Assembly (NCBI GenBank): GCA_016702555.1
Contig: JADJDV010000008.1
Location: forward strand, 1 to 64,000
Direction of reading: 5' to 3'
Length of the DNA: 64,000 nucleotides
From: Burkholderiales bacterium
GTDB lineage: Bacteria; Pseudomonadota; Gammaproteobacteria; Burkholderiales; Burkholderiaceae_C
Below, one piece after another: positions 9,212 to 16,983 of the stretch. Positions within the stretch are counted from its first letter, which is position 1; each line of letters begins with the position of its first letter. A program made the translations under genes and the position numbers. A model generated the notes under the pieces. The model was given only the letters and a program-made list of their open reading frames with translations. It was not told the origin of the DNA and made no database searches.

Positions 9212-12118
9212 TTGGCACACAACGTTTTTGGGGATGCGTGGGCTCCCCGCGATATCAGCGACTTCGAGATGAAGGCATTTTTCACCTTCGATGGTGCCGA
9301 GCGCGACGCAATCAATGCACGCCGAGGTGATTCCCACAAGCTTGGTCTGGCGCTCCATATTGGTTTCCTGCGCATGAGTGGGCGTTTGCTCGGTGCCTTT
9401 CGGGTAATTCCAGTAGCCTTGTGGCGCCACCTTGGCAACGAGCTTGGCATTGCAGCACCAGAAGTCGCCTCGCTGAGAGCCATGTATGAACGCGGGCGCA
9501 CGCTATTCGATCACCAACAAGTAGCCTGCACGGTCCTTGGATTCCAGTGGATGAGCGAGCACCAGCGCCGCTCACTGGTACGTGAACTGCGCGACGAAGT
9601 GGCGCGCTGCGCCGACCGCGATCAGCTACTCGTGCGGGCGCGTCAATGGCTGTACAAGAACAAGCTGGTGATCGTGCACGAGCGGGCAATTCGGACACTG
9701 ATTGCGGCGGCACTTGCCCAGCTTGAAGTTGAAACAGGCACCGCCATCGCCGCCAGCGTTGATCCAGCAACACTTGATCGCTGGCGAGCCTCAGTTTCAG
9801 AGCTGCGCCCAGATGGACAAACCCAGCAGAGTTGGCTATGGGCTGCACCGGCGAAACACTCAACCCGCCAAATCAGCGAGGTACTGGAGCGCATCGACCT
9901 GCTTTACACGCTGGACGTTCATAAGCACCTGGCAGACATCCCTGATCTCATCTTGCGCCGCTACGCGCGCCGACTTGTCTCCAGGCCGCCCTCAGCCGGA
10001 GCCAAGATCAAAGAGCCAGCGCGCACCGTGGAGGTCGCATGCTTTCTTCGGTATTGCCTGTTCACCACCACAGACCAGTTGATCCTTATGGTGCAGCGCC
10101 GGATCGCCGATCTGTGGCGTCAGGCTGCCGCCGATGTCCCCGCTACCGTCAATTGGGCCGCAATGTACAAAACGCTGCTCGGCGAACTTGTTGCCTTGAG
10201 CGCGCAAGGTGCGGTGCCAGATGCTGAGTTGCGTGCCCGTCTTGAAGCCTTGATCACCGAAACCCAGAAACGCAAACCACCGAGCAGGGCCTCCCTGGTC
10301 CGCGAGGGATTGATTGATGGAATTCGCCCCGTGCGGTCGTTGCTCGTCGCCATTGCAAAGCTGCCCTGGCAGGCCACCGGCGAGCATCCTGCCATCGAGT
10401 ACCTTGCCAAGCTGCAAGCTTTATATCTCAAAGGATCCAGAAAGCTGCCAGTTGAAGTGGTGGCACCAAGTCTGGGAATGATCTGGCAGGTTTCGATCTC
10501 CAGCCCAGACCGGGAACGGGCGTTTCAGGCGTTGGAGGTGGCCACCCTGTTTGCCCTGCGCCGCGCGGTGCGCAATGGCTCGGTCTGGATTGAGCACAGC
10601 CTGAGCTTTCGGGGTCGTGCGCGCTTGTTCTTCACGGACGAGCGTTGGCAGGCAGAGTCCAAGAAACACTATGCCCGTCTATCGTTACCCAGCAAGGCTG
10701 CCACTTTCTTGAAGCCTTTGCTGGCCAGAGTAACTGCCGGTGTCGATGCGGTGGCCGCTGCAGCCCGCAGTGGCGTACTGCGCGTGGATGATGAACTCCA
10801 TTTGTCGCCATTGCCCGCAGAGGACGAAGACCCAGAAGTGACCAAGCTGCGCGCGGCTTTGGATCACCGCATCGGTGAGGTTCAATTGCCGGAAGTGATT
10901 CTGGCCGTTGACGCCCAGGTGCGCTTTAGCTGGATCATGCTCGGACGTGAGCCGCGCTCTACCGACGAGCTGCTGATGGTCTATGCCGGCATCATGGCCC
11001 ACGGCACCAGTCTGACTGCGGTCGAATGCGCGCGCATGATTCCGCAATTGTCTGCCACCAGCATTCGCCAGGCCATGCGCTGGGCGCGGGACGAACGGCG
11101 TCTGAGCCAGGCCTGCCAGGCTGTGCTGGAATTCATGCAGCGACACCCGATTGCCGCCACCTGGGGGCGGTCCGATTTGGCATCTTCTGACATGATGAGC
11201 ATGGAGACCACCAAACGGGTGTGGCAAGCCCGGCTTGATCCTCGGCGCAACACACCTTCCATTGGAATCTACTCCCATGTAAAAGACCGGTGGGGCATCT
11301 TCCATGCGCAGCCCTTTGTGCTCAATGAGCGCCAGGCGGGCGTGGCCATTGAAGGTGTCATCCGCCAAGAAAAGCTGGAGACCAGCCAGCTTGCTGTGGA
11401 TACCCATGGCTACACCGACTTTGCCATGTCACATGCCCGTTTGCTTGGTTTTGATCTTTGCCCGCGGTTGAAGGAACTCAAACAGCGCCACCTCTTTGTG
11501 CCACGCGGCACCAAAGTGCCCGCAGAAATCGCTGCGGTGTGCGAAGCCAATGTCGACGTCGCTTTGATCGAAAAGCATTGGGATAGTCTGGTGCACCTGG
11601 CAGCCTCGGTCATGAGCGGACATGCCAGTGCGGTGGCAGCTCTTGCGCGGTTCGGTTCTGCCGCCCAGGGCGATCCAATCTATGAGGCTGGCGTGCAATT
11701 GGGGCGGTTGCTGCGTACGGCGTTTTTGGCTGACTACTTTGTCAAGGACGCTTTCAGGAACGAGTTGCGCCGGGTGCTCAATCGGGGCGAGGCTGTTAAC
11801 GCCCTCAAGCGCGCCATTTATACCGGCCGGATCAGCCCGGCGCAGGCCAAACGTGTCGATGAAATGCAGGCTGTGGCCGATGCGTTGAGCCTGATGGCCA
11901 ACATCGTGATGGCGTGGAATACCTCACAGATGCAGGCGGTCCTGGATCGCTGGTCGAACCGCCGCCAGGTCATTCCACCGGAACTGATCGGGAAGATTGC
12001 GCCCACCAGGCTGGAGAGCATCAACTTGCGGGGTGTGTTTCGCTTCCCGGTTGACCGCTATGCTGACCAAATCCTGCCTTCGCGGCCAAATGCATCGATA
12101 ACTGGCACCAATGGATGA
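9212..12118 (+). CDS. tnpA: Tn3-family transposase of IS1071
   Basis: The protein is about 968 residues, full length for IS1071 TnpA, and of the DDE type found in Tn3-family elements. The N-terminal region reads RDISDFEMKAFFTFDGAERD, and the C-terminal catalytic half includes VDTHGYTDFAMSHARLLGFD and LCPRLKELKQRHLF, typical of this family. The open frame begins at TTG 9212. An ATG at 9204, preceded by GAGG, reads MQGWHTTFLGMRGLP and would join the main frame only if the C-run at 9245-9248 were one base longer. Either this copy carries a 1-bp deletion near its start or a base was lost in sequencing. Confidence 0.9.
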   Translation: MAHNVFGDAWAPRDISDFEMKAFFTFDGAERDAINARRGDSHKLGLALHIGFLRMSGRLLGAFRVIPVALWRHLGNELGIAAPEVASLRAMYERGRTLFDHQQVACTVLGFQWMSEHQRRSLVRELRDEVARCADRDQLLVRARQWLYKNKLVIVHERAIRTLIAAALAQLEVETGTAIAASVDPATLDRWRASVSELRPDGQTQQSWLWAAPAKHSTRQISEVLERIDLLYTLDVHKHLADIPDLILRRYARRLVSRPPSAGAKIKEPARTVEVACFLRYCLFTTTDQLILMVQRRIADLWRQAAADVPATVNWAAMYKTLLGELVALSAQGAVPDAELRARLEALITETQKRKPPSRASLVREGLIDGIRPVRSLLVAIAKLPWQATGEHPAIEYLAKLQALYLKGSRKLPVEVVAPSLGMIWQVSISSPDRERAFQALEVATLFALRRAVRNGSVWIEHSLSFRGRARLFFTDERWQAESKKHYARLSLPSKAATFLKPLLARVTAGVDAVAAAARSGVLRVDDELHLSPLPAEDEDPEVTKLRAALDHRIGEVQLPEVILAVDAQVRFSWIMLGREPRSTDELLMVYAGIMAHGTSLTAVECARMIPQLSATSIRQAMRWARDERRLSQACQAVLEFMQRHPIAATWGRSDLASSDMMSMETTKRVWQARLDPRRNTPSIGIYSHVKDRWGIFHAQPFVLNERQAGVAIEGVIRQEKLETSQLAVDTHGYTDFAMSHARLLGFDLCPRLKELKQRHLFVPRGTKVPAEIAAVCEANVDVALIEKHWDSLVHLAASVMSGHASAVAALARFGSAAQGDPIYEAGVQLGRLLRTAFLADYFVKDAFRNELRRVLNRGEAVNALKRAIYTGRISPAQAKRVDEMQAVADALSLMANIVMAWNTSQMQAVLDRWSNRRQVIPPELIGKIAPTRLESINLRGVFRFPVDRYADQILPSRPNASITGTNG

Positions 12119-12151
12119 AACCGACCACGGTTTGACGCCACGAATCGCAGA

Positions 12152-12261
12152 TTTGAAAGTGAACAGGAAAGTCAATGAAATCAACGATCTACCAACACCA
12201 CCTCCGCGCCAGTGCTAGCTTTTCGTACCGTCACTTATTGCACTGAAAACGAGGAGACCCC
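12152..12261. repeat. IS1071 right terminal inverted repeat
   Basis: This is the inverted copy of 9059-9168, ending ...GAGGAGACCCC at 12261. Sequence beyond 12261 is zeta-toxin coding sequence. Confidence 0.9.
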
Positions 12262-13022
12262 GGATTTGCGCCGCGTTCGCGGGCAGCAGCTGCCACAGCC
12301 GCCCAGCCATCGGCCAGCATGGTCCGTCGCTCGGCGGGTATCTCCCGGGCGGCCTGCAGGGCCATGGTCGCATCGTCGCGGGGTTGACGCTGACTGTCGT
12401 AGAGCAGCTGGCCGCCGCGGTTGATGATGCGCAGCCGATCCAGCTGATGGGCCAGCTGGCTCACCGTAGCACTGAACCCTTGCATCGCCGCATCGTGGTA
12501 GTCCTCTGTGACGAAGCGCGGGTTCGGGTTGCCCACCTGGTGCTGGCGTTCGTGGCGTTGATAGATGCCGAGCAGGCTTTCTTCCCTGCTGGTGGCTACT
12601 ACCACCATCTCCACCTTGTAGCCTTGCTCCTGCAGCCGGTCCACGAAGCGCTGGACCGACTGTGGGTTGCGGAAGGTGCCCTCCTCCACGATGTTGCGCC
12701 GCGCCTCGATCGCCATGAGCCGGAGGGCGTTCGCAAGCCGGCCGGCGTCCGCTTGGGTCTCGCTGGATGGCAGTCTGGCGGTGCCGAGGGGGATGCGCTC
12801 GCGCATGCGATCCGCATCCACGTGGACGAAGCCACCCTGCGCCTTGAGTTCGTCGCGCACAAGCTCGCCCCCTGCACTTTTGCCTGCGCCGGGCTGGCCA
12901 CCCACCAGCACGACACGGGGTTGATCCTGTGCCGAGGACCGCGCCGCACGCTGCGCGAAGTAGCTGCTGGTGATGGCCGCCACCGATTCGTCGGTGAGCG
13001 GCTTGTACCCTTCCCCGGTCAT
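12262..13022 (-). pseudogene. Zeta-toxin family kinase, 3' end removed by IS1071
   Basis: The start is ATG 13022, overlapping the stop of the upstream gene (ATGA). Residues 36-50 contain the P-loop VVLVGGQPGAGKS, and HVDADRMRERIP near residue 75 matches the substrate-binding region of zeta toxins, which phosphorylate UDP-N-acetylglucosamine precursors. FVTEDYHDAAMQGF follows. About 254 native residues remain; the reading then runs into the IS1071 end and stops after nine foreign residues. Loss is limited to the C-terminus, so partial activity cannot be excluded. The upstream gene is the likely antitoxin. Confidence 0.75.
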
Positions 13023-13297
13023 GGGCGCGCGGATTCCTGCGGGGTGCGCATTCCGAAAACGCTGTCTTGAGGGTTCAGGATGCGCGCGATGGTCTCATGG
13101 TCGTTGACCCTCAGATCCTCTTGCAGATTGGAGATGGCGGCCATTTGGGCCTCGCAATAGGCGATCAGCGCGGCCGAGGGCTGGGCCTTCTCGCGCTCGT
13201 GCTGGAGGGCCATGATGAAGGGCTGCAGGCGCTGGCCCAGGTTTTCCAGGGCCACTTCGTAGTCGATGCTCTCGCTGTTGATGCCAAGGCTTTGCAT
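13019..13297 (-). CDS. Small helical protein, probable partner/antitoxin of the zeta-like toxin
   Basis: A 92-residue acidic protein (MQSLGINSESIDYEVALENL...) with predicted helical character and no signal peptide. It overlaps the zeta-like gene by 4 bases, giving translational coupling in the antitoxin-toxin order. I do not recognise a named family, so the antitoxin role is inferred from position. A TTTCTCGNNGAGAAA palindrome lies at 13329-13343, about 35 bp upstream of its start, inside the 3' end of the neighbouring vapC-type gene. Confidence 0.65.
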   Translation of the reverse strand: MQSLGINSESIDYEVALENLGQRLQPFIMALQHEREKAQPSAALIAYCEAQMAAISNLQEDLRVNDHETIARILNPQDSVFGMRTPQESARP

Positions 13298-13307
13298 GGT
13301 TGTTCTT

Positions 13308-13751
13308 TCACGTGCGGGGGACTCTCGATTTCTCGGCGAGAAATTCCCAGGGATTGATGAGCAGCACTCCCGAGTCCTCGAAGTGCTTGATGTTGCGCGT
13401 GACCAGCGCAGCGCCGTGAACCAGGCCGGTAGCGGCCATCAGCGCATCGCGGTAGTCCCGGCTGTCCGCCTGGGTCAGCTTTGCCGCGCGCCTGGCGATT
13501 GCGTGGTCCACAGGCAGGATGCGGCTGTTGAAGGCTGGCAGCACCATGGCATCGAGCCAGCGCGCCAGTACCGCCGCCTGTGACTCGTCCCCACGCTGTG
13601 CCAGGTGGCTGATGCCGCGCTGGATCTCCAGCACCGTGATGGAGGTGATGTACAGCTGGTCCATGGCCTGCGCTTCCATCCAGGCTTCCACGCTGGGATG
13701 GCAGGTACTCTTTCGGATCTCGGACAAGACATTGGTGTCCAGAATCAGCAT
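13308..13751 (-). CDS. vapC: VapC-type PIN-domain ribonuclease toxin
   Basis: A 147-residue PIN-domain protein. The acidic residues of the metal site are seen in MLILDTNVLSE (D5), TVLEIQRGI (E near 42) and DSRDYRDALMAATGLVHG (D near 100-105), and LVTRNIKHFED is the typical fourth region. It resembles FitB/VapC toxins that cleave RNA. The gene lies downstream of a Phd/YefM-like antitoxin gene, with 85 bp between them. A regulatory palindrome for the next gene sits inside its 3' end. Confidence 0.85.
   Translation of the reverse strand: MLILDTNVLSEIRKSTCHPSVEAWMEAQAMDQLYITSITVLEIQRGISHLAQRGDESQAAVLARWLDAMVLPAFNSRILPVDHAIARRAAKLTQADSRDYRDALMAATGLVHGAALVTRNIKHFEDSGVLLINPWEFLAEKSRVPRT
13329..13343. 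promoter_or_regulatory. TTTCTCGNNGAGAAA palindrome, site 1
   Basis: TTTCTC-GGC-GAGAAA, extended by A/T at both ends. It lies inside the vapC-type 3' end and about 35 bp upstream of the gene starting at 13297 on the minus strand. Confidence 0.6.
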
Positions 13752-13836
13752 GGTTTTTCCTGACCGTCGAAGGTGCCAATGTTGTTTGGACCGGCCGTGC
13801 GCGCGATCCGGGCGTTGCCCGACCCCGTGGTCGCCG

Positions 13837-14091
13837 TCATGCGTCCAGTTCCCTGGCGTCGATGCGGATCGGCTGGATGTCGAAATCGTCGGCCTCGTTC
13901 TGGCGCAGCAACTCCACCGGGTTCCTGTCGGTTTTGGTCAGGCGCCGGTACTCGGCGATCGGGATGAGCGCGAGTGCGGGTTCACCGCGATCGGTGATGA
14001 TGACCGTGCCACCCTCGCTCGCCACGCGCTTTGACGCGCTGACGTTGTGCACGAACTCGCGGGCGGTGACGGTTGTGATCGGTTGTGCCAT
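13837..14091 (-). CDS. Phd/YefM-family antitoxin
   Basis: An 84-residue protein whose N-terminus reads ITTVTAREFVHNVSASKRVA, then GTVIITDRGEPALALIPIAEYRRL. This is the usual Phd/YefM DNA-binding fold followed by a toxin-neutralising tail rich in acidic residues (NEADDFDIQPIRIDARELDA). The start at ATG 14091 follows AAGGA. It precedes the VapC-type toxin on the same strand and probably neutralises it and autoregulates the pair. Confidence 0.82.
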   Translation of the reverse strand: MAQPITTVTAREFVHNVSASKRVASEGGTVIITDRGEPALALIPIAEYRRLTKTDRNPVELLRQNEADDFDIQPIRIDARELDA

Positions 14092-14135
14092 GGTCCTTCC
14101 TTCCAATGAAATGCGCAGCGTCGGCCGACAGCGGC

Positions 14136-14429
14136 TCATGTGGTGCCGCTGTTCTCGGCGGCGATGGCGGCGCGCGTTTGCCTGGCCAGCGCCCTGTAGG
14201 CATTGAAGATGGGCAGCGGCATGCCGTACTCGCCCACGTCCTGTGCCCTGCGGTCGCTGTTGTATTCGGCGTCCAGCAAAATCTGCTGCGCCAGATCCAG
14301 CGGCACGCGCCTGCGGCCCTCGTCCAGTTCTTCGGACAGCCATTCGGGACAGCGGTTGGCGTACTCGTTTGCGATGGTCGCACTGATGCGCAGGGTCACG
14401 AACCGGACGGGCGGCTGGCCTTCATGCAT
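14136..14429 (-). CDS. Hypothetical protein
   Basis: The start was chosen at ATG 14429 (MHEGQPPVRFVTLRISATIA), giving 97 residues; an ATG at 14474 is also in frame but lies within the upstream gene. There is no recognised domain, signal or membrane segment. It overlaps the preceding DUF6166-type gene by 8 bases and is read with it as one operon from the promoter near 15421. Confidence 0.6.
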   Translation of the reverse strand: MHEGQPPVRFVTLRISATIANEYANRCPEWLSEELDEGRRRVPLDLAQQILLDAEYNSDRRAQDVGEYGMPLPIFNAYRALARQTRAAIAAENSGTT

Positions 14430-15042
14430 GGCGAACCCCTTTCTCATGCTCCCGGGCAGCCTGCTCGATCTCATCGGCCAGCTCGCGCAGCCGGCCGACC
14501 GTTACCACCCACTCGGGGGTCTGGAGGCCGGCAAAGAGTCGATCCTTGACGGCCTGGTAGACCGTTTCGGCGCGCTCGTCGCCGAGTGCGAAGGCGCATG
14601 CGGCGATGGCCAGCTGCGCCGGGCCCGAGCCCATGTACCCCCATTCCAGGCCGCTGGGCGAATGGTTGCGCAGGTCGATCCGCCAGGGCAGTTCGTCGGT
14701 GGCGTTCCAGGGTGCCGGCACCGCTCCGTGGTGGTCGAGGATGGCCGAGACCATCGGCGCCGTGGTCACGCGGGTGTGGTGCCCATCATCGGCGCGGCGT
14801 CCGAAAATGCCCACCCACGCCGGCGGTGCCGGCTGGCAGTACGACAACCGGGCCGCCGCGCTCTCGCTGCCGTCCGCCGGGTCGCCGCGGAGATCGCCCG
14901 GCACCAATCCGTGCAGCCGCAGCCAGGCGGCGGCCAGGGTATCGCCGAGGACGATCGCGTCGGCCTTGGTGTCCGCGTCCACCTCGAAGGTCTTGCGCAC
15001 ATCCAGCGGGCCGGTTGTGTAAGTCACGAACCAGGGGTGCAT
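14422..15042 (-). CDS. Hypothetical protein with C-terminal DUF6166-like segment
   Basis: A 206-residue protein. The middle to C-terminal part reads LPWRIDLRNHSPSGLEWGY, GSGPAQLAIAACAFALGDE and YQAVKDRLFAGL, the pattern of DUF6166, a small domain common on plasmids and phages with no assigned function. The N-terminal half has no recognised family. It overlaps the genes on both sides, indicating a translationally coupled operon. Confidence 0.65.
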   Translation of the reverse strand: MHPWFVTYTTGPLDVRKTFEVDADTKADAIVLGDTLAAAWLRLHGLVPGDLRGDPADGSESAAARLSYCQPAPPAWVGIFGRRADDGHHTRVTTAPMVSAILDHHGAVPAPWNATDELPWRIDLRNHSPSGLEWGYMGSGPAQLAIAACAFALGDERAETVYQAVKDRLFAGLQTPEWVVTVGRLRELADEIEQAAREHEKGVRHA

Positions 15043-15359
15043 CGCTCTCTCCCCTGCTGGTGATGCTTTCGCGTCATCAGCTGCTCGTGGAATTTCGGGT
15101 TGGCTCCCTGCAGGTGCCAGCCGAACATGGAGCCGGTCAGCATGGCTTCGCGCTGCGCGGATGTGACGCCTTCGGCGGCATTGAGTTCGTCAGCTGTCAG
15201 CCGTGTGTGGATCGGGTAGTAGCCGGGCTCGCCGCGCTTGACGGCGATCACCGGCGACGTGCCGTAGACGCCCTTCGGGTTGTCGGCATAGGCGATGGGC
15301 GGAAGTCCGCGCTCGGAGAGTGCGTCATCGCGTGCGAGGTCGATGGGATTGAGGTGCAT
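15024..15359 (-). CDS. Hypothetical protein, first gene of a minus-strand operon
   Basis: The start is ATG 15359 (MHLNPIDLARDDALSERGLP), 111 residues. It has no known domain. It lies about 60 bp downstream of a strong promoter with two palindromes and overlaps the next gene by 19 bases, so it heads the 15359-14136 operon. Confidence 0.65.
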   Translation of the reverse strand: MHLNPIDLARDDALSERGLPPIAYADNPKGVYGTSPVIAVKRGEPGYYPIHTRLTADELNAAEGVTSAQREAMLTGSMFGWHLQGANPKFHEQLMTRKHHQQGRERCTPGS

Positions 15360-15420
15360 GGCCGTCGTCTCCTTGAACCCGATCCCCGGGCCTGGGCAGG
15401 TGGAATATCCATCTGCGCCA

Positions 15421-15449
15421 ATGTTAGTAACGTTACTAACAATTGTCAA
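15421..15449 (-). promoter_or_regulatory. Sigma-70 promoter with perfect 18-bp palindromic operator
   Basis: On the minus strand, TTGACA (15449-15444), a 17-bp spacer and TAACAT (15426-15421) form a near-consensus promoter for the gene starting at 15359. A perfect palindrome, GTTAGTAACGTTACTAAC (15423-15440), fills the spacer and -10 box, so a bound repressor would block polymerase. Confidence 0.75.
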
Positions 15450-15478
15450 GCCCTCAAACTTGATCTCGCTTCCTGGAA

Positions 15479-15493
15479 TTTCTCGGGGAGAAA
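15479..15493. promoter_or_regulatory. TTTCTCGNNGAGAAA palindrome, site 2
   Basis: TTTCTC-GGG-GAGAAA, flanked by AA and TT, located 30 bp upstream of the -35 box of the 15421 promoter and between two minus-strand genes. Confidence 0.65.
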
Positions 15494-15532
15494 TTTTGGG
15501 CAGCTTTCGGCAGTTCGCTTTGACGTACCCTT

Positions 15533-16234
15533 TCAGGAATGCCTTCCGATGTGCTCGAAAATGCGCGCGGATGTCCTGGCAACCTCTTTGCGATAGGCCA
15601 CGTAGGCTTCGTAGTCCGGCCAGCTGCCGATCACGGTCGGGCCGTACATGCCATTCCACATATTCGGTGATGGCCGGTCCATGCCCTGCTGAACGGTGAG
15701 GGCCGCCCGCTTTCGCGGTGTTTCCCCCTTCTTCAGTTGATCAACATGGCAGCTGATCTGATCAAGTTGGCAGTGCTTGTACTTGCCCGCCGAGTGGCAC
15801 CAGCTGGCAAAGGCATGCTGCCCGTCCTTGGTTGCCAGCTCTCCGATCAGGTCAATCTCGAACTGTAGGGCTTGCTGGTCATCGCCCCAGCGCTCTTGTG
15901 CCAGTGCCTCCAGCCGGGCGTCCTCTTCCTTCTTCCACGCGGCAGCGCAAAACACTTGATAGTCCTTGGCCCACGCCGCTAGCAACGTCAGCTCCTCGGC
16001 CATGGCGCGCAGGGCGCTGGCGGCCGCATTGATCGCCAGTTCGTGCTCAGGCTTCAAGTTGCTGAACTGCTCCTTGATCTTCTGCATCTGCGTGGCCGAG
16101 CGCTTCGCATTCGACGCCTGGATCTTGATGTTCTTGTCGCCGTGATACCTGGCGTCCCACTCCCAGCGACGGATCAGGTCGGAATCGGCCTTGCGGCGTG
16201 TCTGCGCTTGAAAGCGTGCGAGCAGGTCACTCAT
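15533..16234 (-). CDS. Hypothetical protein
   Basis: A 233-residue soluble, charged protein (MSDLLARFQAQTRRKADSDL...). Residues about 45-110 are strongly helical (KRSATQMQKIKEQFSNLKPE, then an alanine-rich stretch), which suggests a coiled coil. It contains a small cysteine/histidine cluster (SWCHSAGKYKHCQ ... SCHVDQ) that could bind metal. No family is recognised. It lies 18 bp downstream of a vapC-type gene and may belong to the same operon. Confidence 0.6.
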   Translation of the reverse strand: MSDLLARFQAQTRRKADSDLIRRWEWDARYHGDKNIKIQASNAKRSATQMQKIKEQFSNLKPEHELAINAAASALRAMAEELTLLAAWAKDYQVFCAAAWKKEEDARLEALAQERWGDDQQALQFEIDLIGELATKDGQHAFASWCHSAGKYKHCQLDQISCHVDQLKKGETPRKRAALTVQQGMDRPSPNMWNGMYGPTVIGSWPDYEAYVAYRKEVARTSARIFEHIGRHS

Positions 16235-16252
16235 GCCGTCCCTTCTTTCTCT

Positions 16253-16669
16253 TCAGTGCTTTTCCAGTGCCTGCCAGTTTTCGATGCGCAGGCCATCCAC
16301 CCTTTGAAACTCGCCCACGTTTGCCGTGACGAGGACCAGCCCGCGCGACAGCGCATGCGCAGCGATCAGGGTGTCGTAGGCGCCGATCGGTCGGCCGATG
16401 CGCTCCAACTCGGCACGCACCGGGCCCAGCACCTCCGCGGCCTCGCGGTCCCACGTGAGCACGTTCGCCAGGTTGAGGAAGGCGTGAACCAGCTGGGCCA
16501 GCCGCACGGCTTGTGGCTTCTTGGCTAACCCGTAGACGTGCTCGGCCATCGTGATCGTCGAAATGCACCAGGCATCCGGCGGCAGCGCGAGCAGCTTTTC
16601 ATTGATTGCCGCGTCACCGCGGATGGCAGCGCTGCTGGCATTGGTGTCCAGCATGTAGACCGCGCTCAC
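16253..16669 (-). CDS. vapC: VapC-type PIN-domain toxin
   Basis: A 138-residue PIN-domain protein with MLDTNASSAAI (catalytic Asp near residue 8), TITMAEHVYGL (Glu), IGAYDTLIAAHALSRG (Asp) and LVTANVGEFQRVDGL. This is the standard four-acid layout of VapC ribonucleases. The start at 16669 overlaps the vapB-type stop by 4 bases, the usual antitoxin-toxin coupling. Confidence 0.87.
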   Translation of the reverse strand: MSAVYMLDTNASSAAIRGDAAINEKLLALPPDAWCISTITMAEHVYGLAKKPQAVRLAQLVHAFLNLANVLTWDREAAEVLGPVRAELERIGRPIGAYDTLIAAHALSRGLVLVTANVGEFQRVDGLRIENWQALEKH

Positions 16670-16983
16670 GCGGCGCCCTCACCTGTTCTGTGCGGCTCGA
16701 TCCAGTCCGCGTAGGGGTCGCGAGGGCCATCCATCGGCTGCTGGCGGTTCTTGAGATAGTCCTCCAGGCCTTCTGCAGCCAGCTCTTCGGCCAGCTGCTC
16801 GCGCAGCGCCGCGAATGCCGCCCAACTGACGGCCTTGACCGGGGACAGCACGACATCACCCGAGCGGGCATCGCGCCGGATCAGGACCTCGGTGCCCTCG
16901 AAGCGAAACTCGGCCGGCAGGCGCACAGCTTGGCTTCCGCCGCTGCTGAACAGACGGGCGGTCTTGATTGGATCAGCGTTCAT
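16666..16983 (-). CDS. vapB: VapB-type antitoxin with AbrB-like DNA-binding N-terminus
   Basis: A 105-residue protein. MNADPIKTARLFSSGGSQAV followed by RLPAEFRFEGTEVLIRRDAR is the AbrB/SpoVT swapped-hairpin pattern of VapB antitoxins. The C-terminal tail (NRQQPMDGPRDPYADWIEP) would bind the PIN toxin. It is coupled both to the upstream gene (ATGA overlap at 16980-16983) and to the downstream toxin gene, so three genes form one transcript. Confidence 0.85.
   Translation of the reverse strand: MNADPIKTARLFSSGGSQAVRLPAEFRFEGTEVLIRRDARSGDVVLSPVKAVSWAAFAALREQLAEELAAEGLEDYLKNRQQPMDGPRDPYADWIEPHRTGEGAA

Larger units (their letters stand above)
9059..12261 (+). mobile_element. IS1071 (Tn3-family insertion element)
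   Basis: The element is 3203 bp, bounded by inverted repeats of about 110 bp that begin GGGGTCTCCTCG, and carries only a Tn3-family transposase. Size, long repeats and lack of a resolvase match IS1071, which typically flanks xenobiotic-degradation genes on betaproteobacterial plasmids. The 5 bp outside the left end (TCTAG) and right end (GGATT) differ, so there is no target-site duplication. Both flanking genes are cut. This is expected if the element is one end of a composite transposon or the product of recombination between two copies. Confidence 0.93.
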
